Source: Opitutaceae bacterium EW11 (lineage in GTDB: Bacteria; Verrucomicrobiota; Verrucomicrobiia; Opitutales; Opitutaceae). Taken from it: a stretch of DNA of 64,000 bases. Shown in pieces: positions 53,370 to 64,000 of the stretch. The position numbers and the translations under genes are program-made. Numbering within the stretch: the first letter of the stretch is position 1; every line of letters begins with the position of its first letter. The notes beneath the pieces were generated by a model. It had not been told where the DNA came from. It did not search any database and was given only the letters and a program-made list of their open reading frames with translations. The stretch covers positions 164,211 through 228,210 of the forward strand of contig QAYY01000009.1 of assembly GCA_003054665.1 (NCBI GenBank), written 5' to 3'.

Positions 53370-54926
53370 ATGAATGGCTCCGAACACACCCGCTCCTTCT
53401 GGACGCACGAGCGCCTCGATTTTTCCGCTCCGATGCTGCGCGACGACACCTCCACGGACGTCTGCATCGTTGGCGGAGGCATCGCAGGCCTGACAACCGC
53501 GTATCTTCTCAGCCGCGAAAACATCAACGTGGTGGTGATCGACGCCACCGCGCCCGGCTCGGGTGAAACGTCGCGGACCACCGCGCATCTTTCGAGCGTC
53601 ATCGACGACCGTTTCTACAACCTGGAACGCTGGCATGGCGCCGCTTCGGCCCGTCTCGCCGCTGAAAGCCACGCGGCGGCGATTTCACTGATCGAGCGGA
53701 TCGTCGGAGAAGAAGCGATCGATTGCGAATTCCGCCGCCTCGACGGCTTTCTCTTCACGCCGCAGGCCGATGGCCTGCGGCTGCTCGAAGAAGAACTCGA
53801 GGCAGCCCGCCGCGCCGGTCTCTCTGGAACGCGCCTGGAAGACTGCCCGCGCGAACTGCGGCTCGATGGAAACAAGTGCCTTCGGTTCCCCAATCAGGCG
53901 CAGTTTCACCCCCTGCGCTACCTGCAGGGGCTGCTGGCAGCGATCCAGCGGCAGGAAGGCCGGGTCTTCGGAGCGACGCGCGCCACCGAGATCCGCGAGA
54001 GCACGGAAGTCGTCGTATCGACGGAGAACGGCAGCCGCATCCGGGCCAAATACCTCGTCGTTGCGACGAACAGCCCGATCAACAACCGCGTGTCGCTCCA
54101 CGCCAAAATGGCGCCGTACCGAACCTACGTCGTCGCCGCGGAGGTCCCGGCGGACAGCGTTCCGCCCGGGCTGTATTGGGACAATCTCAACCCGTATCAC
54201 TACGCCCGTCTGGGCGAGCGTCGTGGGACACTGGATACGCTCATCGTCGGAGGCGAAGACCACAAGACCGGCCAGGAGGCCGATACGGACCTTCGCTTCC
54301 GCGTTCTCGAGGCCTGGGCGCGCCAGCGTTTTCCCCAGTGCGGAAAAATCACGGATCGATGGTCCGGCCAGGTGATGGAGACGATCGATGGTCTGGGTTT
54401 CATCGGAAGGGCGCCGGGCGGGCCGGAAAACTCCTTCGTCATCACCGGCGACTCCGGCATGGGCATGACGCACGGCACGCTTGGCGCCGCGCTCGTCACG
54501 GATCTGATCCAAGGCCGGCCGAATCGCTGGGAGGCGCTCTATGACCCGGCGCGAAAACCGCTCAGCGCCGGGATCAACTTCGCCGAAGAGAACTTCAATG
54601 TCGCCCGCCAGTACCTCGACTGGGGAAGACCGAGCGCTCCCGACGATCTGGCCGACCTTCCGGCAAACTGCGGCCGCGTGATCCAGCGGGGCCTGCAAAA
54701 GCTGGCGGTGTATCGCGCCTCCGACGGCTCCCTGCACGAGATGTCCGCCGTGTGCCGCCACCTCGGCTGCATCGTGCGCTGGAACGACACGGAACACACC
54801 TGGGACTGCCCCTGCCACGGATCCCGTTACGAAGCTGAAGGCGAAGTGATCAACGGTCCCGCCATTTCCGCACTGAGCCCCCACGTGTCCGCCCCAACCG
54901 AATCCTCGTATGGAAAAGAGCCATGA
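53370..54926 (+). CDS. FAD-dependent oxidoreductase with C-terminal Rieske domain
   Basis: A 518-residue fusion. The N-terminal DadA-like FAD domain shows VCIVGGGIAGLTTAYLL (dinucleotide site) and SGETSRTTAHLSS; the C-terminal Rieske domain binds a 2Fe-2S cluster through C462/H464 and C480/H483 (CRHLGC; WDCPCHGSRY). The architecture suits electron transfer from an amine or related donor. The substrate is unknown. The gene overlaps the next by 17 bp. Confidence 0.88.
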   Translation: MNGSEHTRSFWTHERLDFSAPMLRDDTSTDVCIVGGGIAGLTTAYLLSRENINVVVIDATAPGSGETSRTTAHLSSVIDDRFYNLERWHGAASARLAAESHAAAISLIERIVGEEAIDCEFRRLDGFLFTPQADGLRLLEEELEAARRAGLSGTRLEDCPRELRLDGNKCLRFPNQAQFHPLRYLQGLLAAIQRQEGRVFGATRATEIRESTEVVVSTENGSRIRAKYLVVATNSPINNRVSLHAKMAPYRTYVVAAEVPADSVPPGLYWDNLNPYHYARLGERRGTLDTLIVGGEDHKTGQEADTDLRFRVLEAWARQRFPQCGKITDRWSGQVMETIDGLGFIGRAPGGPENSFVITGDSGMGMTHGTLGAALVTDLIQGRPNRWEALYDPARKPLSAGINFAEENFNVARQYLDWGRPSAPDDLADLPANCGRVIQRGLQKLAVYRASDGSLHEMSAVCRHLGCIVRWNDTEHTWDCPCHGSRYEAEGEVINGPAISALSPHVSAPTESSYGKEP

Positions 54927-55500
54927 TGTAACCCACTGCCTGATTCACTGCGTCGCCGACCTGCGCGCGCTGTCGCGTTACGTCGTCGAAGTCCTCGAGC
55001 TCCAACTTCACGAACGCGAACTCCGGCGCAACGGCGTGATTTGCCGTCTGGTGCAGGAAACGGCGCAGCTCCTCCGCGTCCACGTGGACCAGCTCGACCA
55101 GGAACTTGCCACTCTGGGCGAGGCGGAGTCCGCGTTGCGCGCGTCTACCGGTCATCTCGCCGCCGCCTTTGTGGGTTTCTTCAGCAAAGCCCGGGCACAC
55201 GAGCCGTCGCGCATGCTGCGCGACGATTCCGCCCTCCTCGGCTTCACCGCGACGAACTGCCTGATGCTGCACACCACGGCGTTCGCGCTTCGCCATCCGC
55301 GTACGGCCCAGCTGGCGATGACTCACTACCGGGAGCTCTCCGCCCTCGTTCAAGAAATGGAGCAGCAACTCCCCCGGCTGGTGATGGCCGATCTCGGACA
55401 GCGCTTCGGCGGAATCGATCGCACCGCGGCAGAAACGACCAGCGAACTTGCGTCCGAGGTCACACCGATCCAGCAGCCCACCCTCGCCGCCACGGCCTGA
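54910..55500 (+). CDS. All-helical ferritin-like protein of unknown function
   Basis: A 196-residue, mostly helical protein (four long helices; HVDQLDQELATLGEAESALR, NCLMLHTTAFALRHP). It resembles ferritin-like/DUF892-type bundles, but a complete EXXH di-iron set is not clear. It overlaps the FAD-Rieske gene end, implying coupled translation and joint function. Unassigned. Confidence 0.6.
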   Translation: MEKSHDVTHCLIHCVADLRALSRYVVEVLELQLHERELRRNGVICRLVQETAQLLRVHVDQLDQELATLGEAESALRASTGHLAAAFVGFFSKARAHEPSRMLRDDSALLGFTATNCLMLHTTAFALRHPRTAQLAMTHYRELSALVQEMEQQLPRLVMADLGQRFGGIDRTAAETTSELASEVTPIQQPTLAATA

Positions 55501-55511
55501 AACCGCACCCG

Positions 55512-55775
55512 ATGCCGCCCGAAGACCCCGCCTCCGCCGCGCCGAAACACACGCGCGACCTTCCCCTGCACGACGCGATATCCGCCCGAGCCCGCCGGCT
55601 CTGGGAGGAAAACGGGCGGCCGCACGGCCGCGATGTCGAATTCTGGCTCGAAGCCGAGCGACAGGTTCTCGGCGCCGACCCGGAGGTCCGGGCAGTGCCC
55701 GGCGGTTCCGTATCCGAGCAGCAATACAGCGAAGCGACCGACGCCAATCAGGCGAAACGGCTCCGCAGTCAGTGA
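55512..55775 (+). CDS. DUF2934 domain protein
   Basis: An 87-residue acidic protein with the DUF2934 motif (ISARARRLWEENGRPHGRDV then EFWLEAERQVL). Such small proteins recur near stress and NHEJ genes; their function is unknown. It follows the ferritin-like gene after 11 bp and precedes a weak terminator. Confidence 0.75.
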   Translation: MPPEDPASAAPKHTRDLPLHDAISARARRLWEENGRPHGRDVEFWLEAERQVLGADPEVRAVPGGSVSEQQYSEATDANQAKRLRSQ

Positions 55776-55848
55776 TTCACGGCCGCGGGCCACCCGCCGC
55801 AAATCCGCTTGTCCCGGTATGGGCTAACGGGTTGCGCCAGCCTCTACC

Positions 55849-55869
55849 CTCCGAACCACCGGAGTTTTT
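55849..55869 (+). terminator. Weak intrinsic terminator before the DUF4142 gene
   Basis: CTCCG/CGGAG stem (55849-55853, 55860-55864) with a 6-nt loop and TTTTT. It could end the SDR to DUF2934 transcript. Confidence 0.5.
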
Positions 55870-55950
55870 CCTACCGTGGGTTCGCCCGAAACGGGTTGGT
55901 CCTGTCGCCCGATACCGCCGACGCCTCCGTGCACGTACAGTCCCGACGCT

Positions 55951-56598
55951 ATGAAAACAGCCCAAGATATTCATTCCCTCCGCAAGGCCCTCCGCCTTGC
56001 TACCGTGCTTGCTGCCGCGTCGGTCGGAGCGACCTTCGCGTTCGCGCAGGGCACGACGTCCTCAACCGGCTCCAGCGCTTCTGGCACTACAGGAACAACG
56101 CCCAGCGAAACGCGCTCGGGCACCCTCGGACGCGAGGGCAACAACACGATGAGCGGCGCCGACAAGCTTAGCCGCGGCGACCGTCATTTCGTCGAGAAGG
56201 CCGCGATGGGCGGCGAAAAAGAAGTCCGCCTGGCGCGGCTCGCTTCGGAGCGCGCCACCGACCCCCGGGTCCGCTCGTTTGCCGAAACGTTGATCAAGGA
56301 TCACGAGCAGGCCAACTCCGAGCTGACGAGCCTCGCCTCCTCCAAGGGCATCACCCTCGCCAACGAGGACAAGGAGGACCGCCACTACAAACGGCTGAGC
56401 GACAAATCCGGGACCGACTTCGACAAGGACTACGTCAGCCACATGGTGAAGGACCACGAAGAGGACGTGGAGATGTTCGAGAAGGAGTCACGCAAGGCCG
56501 AGGATGCCCAACTCGCCGCCTTCGCGAGCAAGACGCTGCCCGTCCTGCAAAAGCACCTCCAGATGGCGAAGGATCTCGAAACTTCGCTGAAGAGGTAA
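55951..56598 (+). CDS. Secreted DUF4142 protein
   Basis: A 215-residue protein with a signal peptide (ATVLAAASVGATFAFAQG), a Gly/Ser/Thr-rich spacer and a helical DUF4142 domain (FVEKAAMGGEKEVRLARLASERATDPRVR; VSHMVKDHEEDVEMFEKESRKA shortened). The ferritin-like fold is found in periplasmic or outer-membrane proteins linked to envelope stress and desiccation in several bacteria. The exact role is unknown. Confidence 0.85.
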   Translation: MKTAQDIHSLRKALRLATVLAAASVGATFAFAQGTTSSTGSSASGTTGTTPSETRSGTLGREGNNTMSGADKLSRGDRHFVEKAAMGGEKEVRLARLASERATDPRVRSFAETLIKDHEQANSELTSLASSKGITLANEDKEDRHYKRLSDKSGTDFDKDYVSHMVKDHEEDVEMFEKESRKAEDAQLAAFASKTLPVLQKHLQMAKDLETSLKR

Positions 56599-56623
56599 AC
56601 GGCCCCTGAAGCCACCGTTGATC

Positions 56624-56668
56624 AAACGCCGCGCGGCCGGTTTTCGGCCCGCGGCGTTTTTCTTTTTT
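56624..56668 (+). terminator. Strong intrinsic terminator after DUF4142 gene
   Basis: AAACGCCGCG pairs with CGCGGCGTTT around an inner GGCCG/CGGCC stem; a T-rich tail follows. It separates the plus-strand stress genes from convergent glgX. Confidence 0.9.
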
Positions 56669-56711
56669 TCCGGCGGATGGAGTCCAAGGCTTCTCTTCTG
56701 TACTGGATTCC

Positions 56712-58877
<2,166 letters not shown>

Positions 58878-59147
58878 AAGGTACCATCGTGACACTGATT
58901 GCGTGCAGCGGGAATCGGGGCACAGGCCGAGGCCTCGCCTGGATTTCACCACGGCAGGGCGTCGGGGATTTTCCGGTCGCCCGGTCCTGGGAGCCGGCGC
59001 AAGAGCGAACTTGCCCGCGTCGCGGCGCCAAACACACGCCGACGGGCCGAAATCCCAGCCGTCCGTGGGGACGCCGCCCGATAGCGATTCGGAGCCGGCG
59101 GGCTACGTTAGCGGCGCCAGCAGGACGTCCTCAACAACGCCAAATTC

Positions 59148-59537
59148 ATGAACGACAAATCCGACTCCCCTCGCCTCGCCAAAACGATCACGCACGGGCG
59201 CCCGACCGGCGAGATCGGACGGGCCGACATCGAACGCCGCGCCCGTGAACTCGCCCTGATCGCCGGTCGCGACGAAGACGATATCCGCCCTGAAGATCTC
59301 CGCCGCGCCGAAGCCGAAATGGAGGGACGGGCCGCCCCCGAGAGCACCGCCGTCGATGCCGAGAGCCTCGGCACCATGAGCCGCGATCCGAGCGAGCCGC
59401 CCGCTTTCCACGACGGCCCCAAGCCCAACGTCTTTGAGCCGAACGAACAGGACGAACTCGAGCACACCGTCTTGGACGGCGTCGAAGAAGCGCAGCACGA
59501 CCAGATGGTCGAAGCGCGAAAACGCCGCGAAACGTGA
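59148..59537 (+). CDS. Small acidic protein of unknown function
   Basis: A 129-residue, highly charged protein. Residues ~20-60 (EIGRADIERRARELALIAGR; EDLRRAEAEM) form a predicted helical motif reminiscent of DUF2934-type helices; the rest is acidic and probably disordered. Its stop overlaps the LigD polymerase GTG start (GTGA), so translation is coupled to NHEJ. Confidence 0.6.
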   Translation: MNDKSDSPRLAKTITHGRPTGEIGRADIERRARELALIAGRDEDDIRPEDLRRAEAEMEGRAAPESTAVDAESLGTMSRDPSEPPAFHDGPKPNVFEPNEQDELEHTVLDGVEEAQHDQMVEARKRRET

Positions 59538-60622
59538 GCCGCTCCGCAACGGTCGCCCAGGAAAAGACGCCGCCCCGACGCACTGAAATCGTGGTGGACG
59601 GCCGCACCGTCCAGGTCTCCAACCTCGACAAGGTGCTGTATCCACAATCCGGTTTCACCAAGGGCGACCTGATCGACTACTACATCCGGATTTCTCCCCA
59701 GCTGATCCCGCACCTCCGGGGCCGCCCGTTGACGTTGAAGCGCTATCCGGACGGCGTAGACGGCTTCTTTTTCTACGAGAAGCGCTGCCCACCGCACCGC
59801 CCGAACTGGATCCATACCGCCTCGGTCTACTCCCACGGCCGAGGGCAAAACATGGATTATTGCCTCGCGGACGACGTTCCCAGCCTCGTCTGGGCGGCGA
59901 ACCTCGCGGACATCGAACTCCATACGAATCTGTACCTTTACCGAACCCAGGAGCGTCCGACGGTCATGGTTTTCGATCTGGATCCAGGGGAAGGCGCGAG
60001 CGTCGTACACTGCGCACAGGTGGCGCTTTGGCTGCGAGACGCCCTCGACCGGCTCGGACTTCAAACGGTCGTCAAAACCTCCGGTTCGAAGGGTCTCCAG
60101 CTGTACGTTCCCCTCAACACCGCCGCGAAGTTCGACGCCACCAAGGCCCTGGCGCGCGGCCTCGGCGAGGCGCTTGAGCGCGAGCATCCGGAACTCGTGG
60201 TGACGAAAATGGCAAAGGAACTCCGGAAGCGAAAGGTGCTGATCGACTGGAGTCAGAACGACCAGCACAAGACGACCGTCTGCGTCTATTCTCTGCGCGC
60301 CACGAAAGATCCCTCGGTTTCGACGCCACTTCGCTGGTCCGAGGTCGAGTCGCTCCTCGCCACCGGCGACGCTGCGAAAGTCCGATTCGACCCCCAAGCG
60401 GTGCTCACGCGGGTCGAAAAGCTCGGCGACCTTTTCGAGCCGGCACTCACGCTGAAGCAGAAGCTGCCGAAAGGCGTCCCGAATCTGGGTCGCCCTAGCG
60501 CAGAGAAGGAAAAAACAAATACGGCCTCCCCACGTCAGCCGGCGCGAGCTCAACGCGCCGCCGCTTCTCGCACGACCTCACGGGGATCCTTGTCGTCGCG
60601 CAAGCCGAGGAAAACCGGCTGA
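59534..60622 (+). CDS. LigD-type polymerase (primase/polymerase domain protein)
   Basis: A 362-residue AEP-fold polymerase acting in NHEJ, encoded apart from its ligase. Catalytic residues D148 and D150 (VFDLDPGE), the SGSKGLQLYVP motif and D238 (IDWSQN) are present. It starts with GTG, overlapping the upstream small gene. Its last 73 bp overlap the 3' end of the convergent LigD ligase gene, an unusual arrangement for two genes of the same pathway. Confidence 0.92.
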   Translation: MSRSATVAQEKTPPRRTEIVVDGRTVQVSNLDKVLYPQSGFTKGDLIDYYIRISPQLIPHLRGRPLTLKRYPDGVDGFFFYEKRCPPHRPNWIHTASVYSHGRGQNMDYCLADDVPSLVWAANLADIELHTNLYLYRTQERPTVMVFDLDPGEGASVVHCAQVALWLRDALDRLGLQTVVKTSGSKGLQLYVPLNTAAKFDATKALARGLGEALEREHPELVVTKMAKELRKRKVLIDWSQNDQHKTTVCVYSLRATKDPSVSTPLRWSEVESLLATGDAAKVRFDPQAVLTRVEKLGDLFEPALTLKQKLPKGVPNLGRPSAEKEKTNTASPRQPARAQRAAASRTTSRGSLSSRKPRKTG

Positions 60623-62208
60623 CGCAGCAGGCCGTCGCGCGTCCACTCGCTGTATTTCACCTGCGCGATCAGTTTCGGTTTCAGCCAGGTGACGCCACGC
60701 GACTCCGGCACGCGTTCGGAAAACGGGCTGTCTGTGCTTTCGAGCCGGCGGAATCGCTCGTGCAGCGAAGCCAGCGAGTCCGCGTCGAACCCGGCCCCGA
60801 CCTTGCCGGCATAACGCAGCTTCTTGCCGTCGAAATAGCCGACGAGCAGCGCTCCGAAATGGTGCCGGCTTCCCCCGGGCGGAGTATAGCCGCCGATGAC
60901 TAACTCCTGCCCCTGGATAACGCGGCGTTTCACCCAGGATCCGCTGCGCTGACCCGCTTCGTAAAGGGATCCGCGGCGTTTGCCGACGATGCCTTCGAGG
61001 CCGCGGCGCTTTACCTCCTCGAGCAGAACGCCCGGCGGCCGGTCGAATACCGGCGAGATTCGGACGGAGTCGGGCGTCCGCTTCAGAAACCCCTCCAACG
61101 CCTCGCGTCGGATTTCAATCGGCTGATCCACAAAGGAGCGTCCGTCCAGATGCAGCAGATCAAAAACGTAGTAGAGGATCTGGGGGCGGGATCCGGCCGA
61201 ACCAATTCCCTGAAGCCGCTGAAACGACGGTCGGCCGTCTTCCTCCAGCGCGACGATTTCTCCGTCGAGCACCGCGCTCTTGCACGGGAGTTGGGACAGT
61301 GCATCGGCAACCTCGGGAAATTTCTCGGTCAACGGCTTTTCGTTTCGCGACCAGAGTTCGACCTTCCCCTCGTCGATTACCCCGATGGCTCGAAATCCGT
61401 CGTATTTGATTTCCAACCACCACTCCGTGCCCGTGATCTCCGGCACGCCGAGCGCCTTCATCGGCTCGACGTAATGCGGCTTGGCCCGCGTCGCTCGCGG
61501 CGGCGGTTTCGAAGCGGCATTCCGCGCGGGCTTCTTGGGGTTCCGCTTCCGATTCGGTGTCGCCGACGTTTTCGCGTTGTTCCCGTTTGCGCCGGCGATC
61601 TCCGCCATGCTCCGACCTGTTTTGACCGAGAGATCGAGCCCTTCCGTGCGAAACGGAGAGCCGCGCCCTCGTTCGTCGTTCTTGATCACGAGCCAGTTCG
61701 TCTTTCTTCCCGCCGTTTCTTTCATCCGCACCAGCGTCCACTCGCCGTGGCATTTCTCCCCTTCGAGCGCCACGTGCAGCTTCCCGGCGCGGTAGGCTTT
61801 TTCGGGCGTTGTTGCCTCGACAGAATAGAAGCCGTGGTCCCACAGCATCACCGTGCCTGCGCCGTAGTTTCCCGCGGGGATCGTGCCCTCAAAGTTTCCG
61901 TAGTCGAGCGGGTGGTCCTCGACCTCCACGGCAAGAGCCTTGTCGCCCGGTTTCTTCGGCAAGCCCTTCGGTACGGCCCAGGAGCGATACACGCCGTCCA
62001 TCTCGAGCCGAAAATCGTAGTGAAGCCGCGTGGCGTCGTGTTTCTGAATCACAAACCGCGGCTGACTGGCCGGCACAGCGGCCGCCGATCCACCCGGCTC
62101 TCCGCTGGCGCGGAGATCCCGCTTGGCGTGGTAGGCCTTCAGCCTGGCGGAGCCCGACGGCAGCGAGCGGCGTTTCTTCTTCGAGCGTGGGCGGGTTGCC
62201 ACCGGCAT
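60550..62208 (-). CDS. ligD: ATP-dependent DNA ligase with phosphoesterase domain (LigD PE-LIG)
   Basis: A 552-residue protein: 3'-phosphoesterase domain (~40-195; FVIQKHDATRLHYDFRLE with H57 and H63), a basic disordered linker, and the ligase domain with adenylated K268 (EIKYDGFRA), then an OB domain (FGALLVGYFDGKKLRYAGKVG). It seals double-strand breaks with Ku. The polymerase domain found in fused LigD is absent and is encoded by the convergent gene. It lies 15 bp downstream of ku. Confidence 0.95.
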   Translation of the reverse strand: MPVATRPRSKKKRRSLPSGSARLKAYHAKRDLRASGEPGGSAAAVPASQPRFVIQKHDATRLHYDFRLEMDGVYRSWAVPKGLPKKPGDKALAVEVEDHPLDYGNFEGTIPAGNYGAGTVMLWDHGFYSVEATTPEKAYRAGKLHVALEGEKCHGEWTLVRMKETAGRKTNWLVIKNDERGRGSPFRTEGLDLSVKTGRSMAEIAGANGNNAKTSATPNRKRNPKKPARNAASKPPPRATRAKPHYVEPMKALGVPEITGTEWWLEIKYDGFRAIGVIDEGKVELWSRNEKPLTEKFPEVADALSQLPCKSAVLDGEIVALEEDGRPSFQRLQGIGSAGSRPQILYYVFDLLHLDGRSFVDQPIEIRREALEGFLKRTPDSVRISPVFDRPPGVLLEEVKRRGLEGIVGKRRGSLYEAGQRSGSWVKRRVIQGQELVIGGYTPPGGSRHHFGALLVGYFDGKKLRYAGKVGAGFDADSLASLHERFRRLESTDSPFSERVPESRGVTWLKPKLIAQVKYSEWTRDGLLRQPVFLGLRDDKDPREVVREAAAR

Positions 62209-62223
62209 GATGCAGGCTCCAGC

Positions 62224-63069
62224 TCAGGCGGCTTTTTTCCGCGTGCGTTTCTTCCCGCCGGACCGCTGCTCTTTCGGCTCCGGCTTCTTGGCTTGCCCCG
62301 TTTGTTCGAGGCTCTTCTGCAGGACGGCCACGAGGTCGATGACCTTGCCGGTCTTCTTCTGCCGCTGCGGTGCGCGGGGGATTTCTTTCCCGCCGCTCTC
62401 CACTTTCTCGTCGATCAGCTTCATCAGAGCCGAGGTGTAATCGTCCGTATAACGCGCAGGATCCCAGCCCTCGGTCATCTGCTCAACCAGCGCTTTCGCC
62501 ATCTGGAGCTCCTTCGCCCCGGGTTTCTTCTCCTCCGGGATCTTGAGTTCGTTCGCGTCCGTAAGCTCCTCGGCAAAGTGCATCAGCTCGAGCACGAGCG
62601 CCTTTCTCAACGGCTTGACCGCCGCCAGATGCTGGCGGGTCTTGATCACCACCTTAGCGATCCCGGCTTTGCCGGTTTCCCTCAGCACGTCGCGAAGAAG
62701 CGAATACGCGTTCGCGCCGCCCTTCGCCGGCTCGAGGTAGTACGGTTTCTGGAAAAACATCGGGTCGACTTCCTCCAGACGGACGAAGTCGATGATGTCC
62801 ACGGTCTGGGTCGCCTCGATGTCGACCCGTTTGAAATCCTCGTCCCTGAGGACGACGTATTTGCCTTTCTCGTACTCGTAGCCCTTCACGATCTGATCCC
62901 ATGGCACTTCCCGGCCGTCCGATTCGGCTACTCGCTTGTAGTTGATCGGGCTGAGATCGCTCGAGCGGAGAAGATGGAATTTCAGCTCCTCCCGGTGTGT
63001 GGCGGGGAAGAGGGAGACGGGGATGTTGACCAATCCGAAGCTGATCGAGCCTTTCCAGATGGCACGCAT
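62224..63069 (-). CDS. ku: Non-homologous end-joining protein Ku
   Basis: A 281-residue bacterial Ku: MRAIWKGSISFGLVNIPVSL, the bridge/core region (PWDQIVKGYEYEKGKYV) and a Lys-rich C-terminal tail (KPEPKEQRSGGKKRTRKKAA). It forms a homodimeric ring on DNA ends and recruits LigD. Operon with ligD (15-bp gap). Confidence 0.96.
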   Translation of the reverse strand: MRAIWKGSISFGLVNIPVSLFPATHREELKFHLLRSSDLSPINYKRVAESDGREVPWDQIVKGYEYEKGKYVVLRDEDFKRVDIEATQTVDIIDFVRLEEVDPMFFQKPYYLEPAKGGANAYSLLRDVLRETGKAGIAKVVIKTRQHLAAVKPLRKALVLELMHFAEELTDANELKIPEEKKPGAKELQMAKALVEQMTEGWDPARYTDDYTSALMKLIDEKVESGGKEIPRAPQRQKKTGKVIDLVAVLQKSLEQTGQAKKPEPKEQRSGGKKRTRKKAA

Positions 63070-63182
63070 AGGTTGATGGGGAAAAACGTTCTCTTCGGGT
63101 CGACGCAGTTCGCTGGGCGACCTTCCGCCCGGCGCGATGACGTTTGCGCGAGAGCGAGCGGTCCTTGCCGGGGGCGTCGGGA

Positions 63183-63410
63183 TCAGGCTGCCGGCGTGCG
63201 GCGCTGAGCCTCGCCCGTGTCCTTGCGGGTGGCGGATGCGTCGGGCGTCGCTTCGTCCGCGGCCGGCTCGGTGAACATGACCGGCTTACCAATCGGCTTC
63301 TCGCCCTGCTGGCTCGGGCCCGGACGACGGGCGAAGATCAGATAGACCAGCGGGACAAGTACGATGGCAGCGATAATGATGATGAGATAGCCCACGCGCC
63401 CACCGTACAC
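63183..63410 (-). CDS. Small single-helix membrane protein
   Basis: A 75-residue protein with one N-terminal membrane helix (VGYLIIIIAAIVLVPLVYLIFA) and a polar tail. No named family recognised. It is upstream of ku in the same direction (113 bp gap), so it may share regulation with the NHEJ operon. Confidence 0.55.
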   Translation of the reverse strand: MYGGRVGYLIIIIAAIVLVPLVYLIFARRPGPSQQGEKPIGKPVMFTEPAADEATPDASATRKDTGEAQRRTPAA

Positions 63411-63708
63411 GGGGACCGGCGTGCGCTAAAGGGGGCGCGCCCCCGACTGCCGTATCCGGAATCTGTCGCGAGCGGGATAGTCAGCGGGGAGTAGAAATCG
63501 CGCCCCATGCGGGCGACCTTGCGGCTTCTCCGGCCAGCGCAGCCGATTGTCTCGCGACGGCAGCCGTTCAGCCAAGCCGGGGTCGCTTCGGCGAAGCAGC
63601 CACCGTCGGCGAGGAGCGAAAAGCCTCTCCAACTTTCTTCTTGATTGGGTGAAAGCATTCCGTGACCCTCCCACTCCCTCGCGGCCAACCGGTCGCAGGA
63701 AAATGATT
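63411..63708. other. Non-coding spacer before tRNA-Pro
   Basis: Nothing gene-like is seen in this ~300-bp stretch apart from short GC-rich inverted repeats (for example GGGGGCGCGCCCCC near 63430). The tRNA promoter presumably lies in its last 60 bp, but I cannot identify convincing -35/-10 boxes. Confidence 0.5.
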
Positions 63709-63785
<77 letters not shown>

Positions 63786-63911
63786 TTTCGGCGAGAGAGG
63801 CAAAAAACGCCGCAGAGGGTTTCCACATCGATCCACTAGCGATCGTATTCTGGTTGGATCTACACCAAAGTTTGGGGACAGCCATGATTGGTTGTTTGCT
63901 ATGGGTTTGGG

Positions 63912-64000
63912 CTAGCCGCACTGAGCGAGGACGCGGAGGCGGTAGTTGTTAAAGTTTCTGAAGCCGTAAGCTCTTCGTTGGATGAGCTTCATTTTGCGGT
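63912..64000 (-). mobile_element. ISL3-family transposase, C-terminal end (cut by window edge)
   Basis: The minus strand encodes KLIQRRAYGFRNFNNYRLR followed by VLAQCG and a TAG stop (63912-63914), the typical C-terminus of ISL3/IS204-type transposases. The rest of the gene is outside the window. The element end is probably just beyond, near 63855-63885 (GGATCTACACCAAAGTTTGG). It lies 127 bp past tRNA-Pro. Confidence 0.85.

Noticed and set aside
52150..53496. 448-codon minus-strand open frame over the SDR gene
   Set aside because: Opposes a convincing SDR and has no protein-like features.

Overview
The window is high-GC DNA from a Gram-negative bacterium and most resembles Verrucomicrobiota of the Opitutaceae type. 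I infer this from protein style: a verrucomicrobial LacI regulator next to a sugar-degradation locus, a GH112 phosphorylase, an LPS heptose epimerase, split LigD genes and almost no Shine-Dalgarno motifs. No rRNA gene is present, so the taxonomy is an inference.

Layout. 1-8.0 kb: surface polysaccharide genes. These are the end of a UbiA-type prenyltransferase, two large polytopic membrane proteins on the minus strand, and, divergently, a Wzm/Wzt-type ABC exporter followed by an overlapping methyltransferase gene. 8.0-31.3 kb: mostly housekeeping genes. These are an ErpA/IscA-type Fe-S carrier, a Ser/Thr kinase with rpoN, TrpB2, TsaD, a C-terminal processing protease, a MidA-like methyltransferase, an acyltransferase, L28, a small two-component pair, the fabG-acpP-fabF cluster, a CysJ-like reductase, a pseudouridine synthase, an SH3-domain secreted protein, FolD, a receiver-kinase hybrid, ProC, HldD and a Gfo/Idh/MocA oxidoreductase. 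31.5-34.5 kb: a large secreted VIT/TPR/DUF2135 protein.

34.7-51.4 kb: a polysaccharide-utilisation locus, almost all on the minus strand and headed by a divergent LacI regulator. It encodes a sodium symporter, L-rhamnose mutarotase, a Tat-exported YetA/PcRGLX-like lyase, an unassigned secreted 841-residue protein, a GH2 enzyme, a GH112 phosphorylase and a GH51 arabinofuranosidase. The combination points to rhamnose/galactose/arabinose-rich plant polymers such as rhamnogalacturonan-I side chains or arabinogalactan. 51.4-63.4 kb: a stress and DNA-repair island with a low-affinity iron permease family protein, several small proteins of stress-linked families, an SDR, a FAD-Rieske oxidoreductase, a ferritin-like helical protein, GlgX, and NHEJ genes (Ku, a LigD ligase and a separate LigD polymerase). 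The window ends with tRNA-Pro(CGG) and the 3' end of an ISL3-type transposase.

Beyond the genes, several intergenic spacers carry 7-bp-period repeats beside perfect hairpins, often as inverted pairs, and one spacer carries inverted 8-bp-period arrays that could fold across the tsaD leader. These shared elements are the least explained structure in the window.
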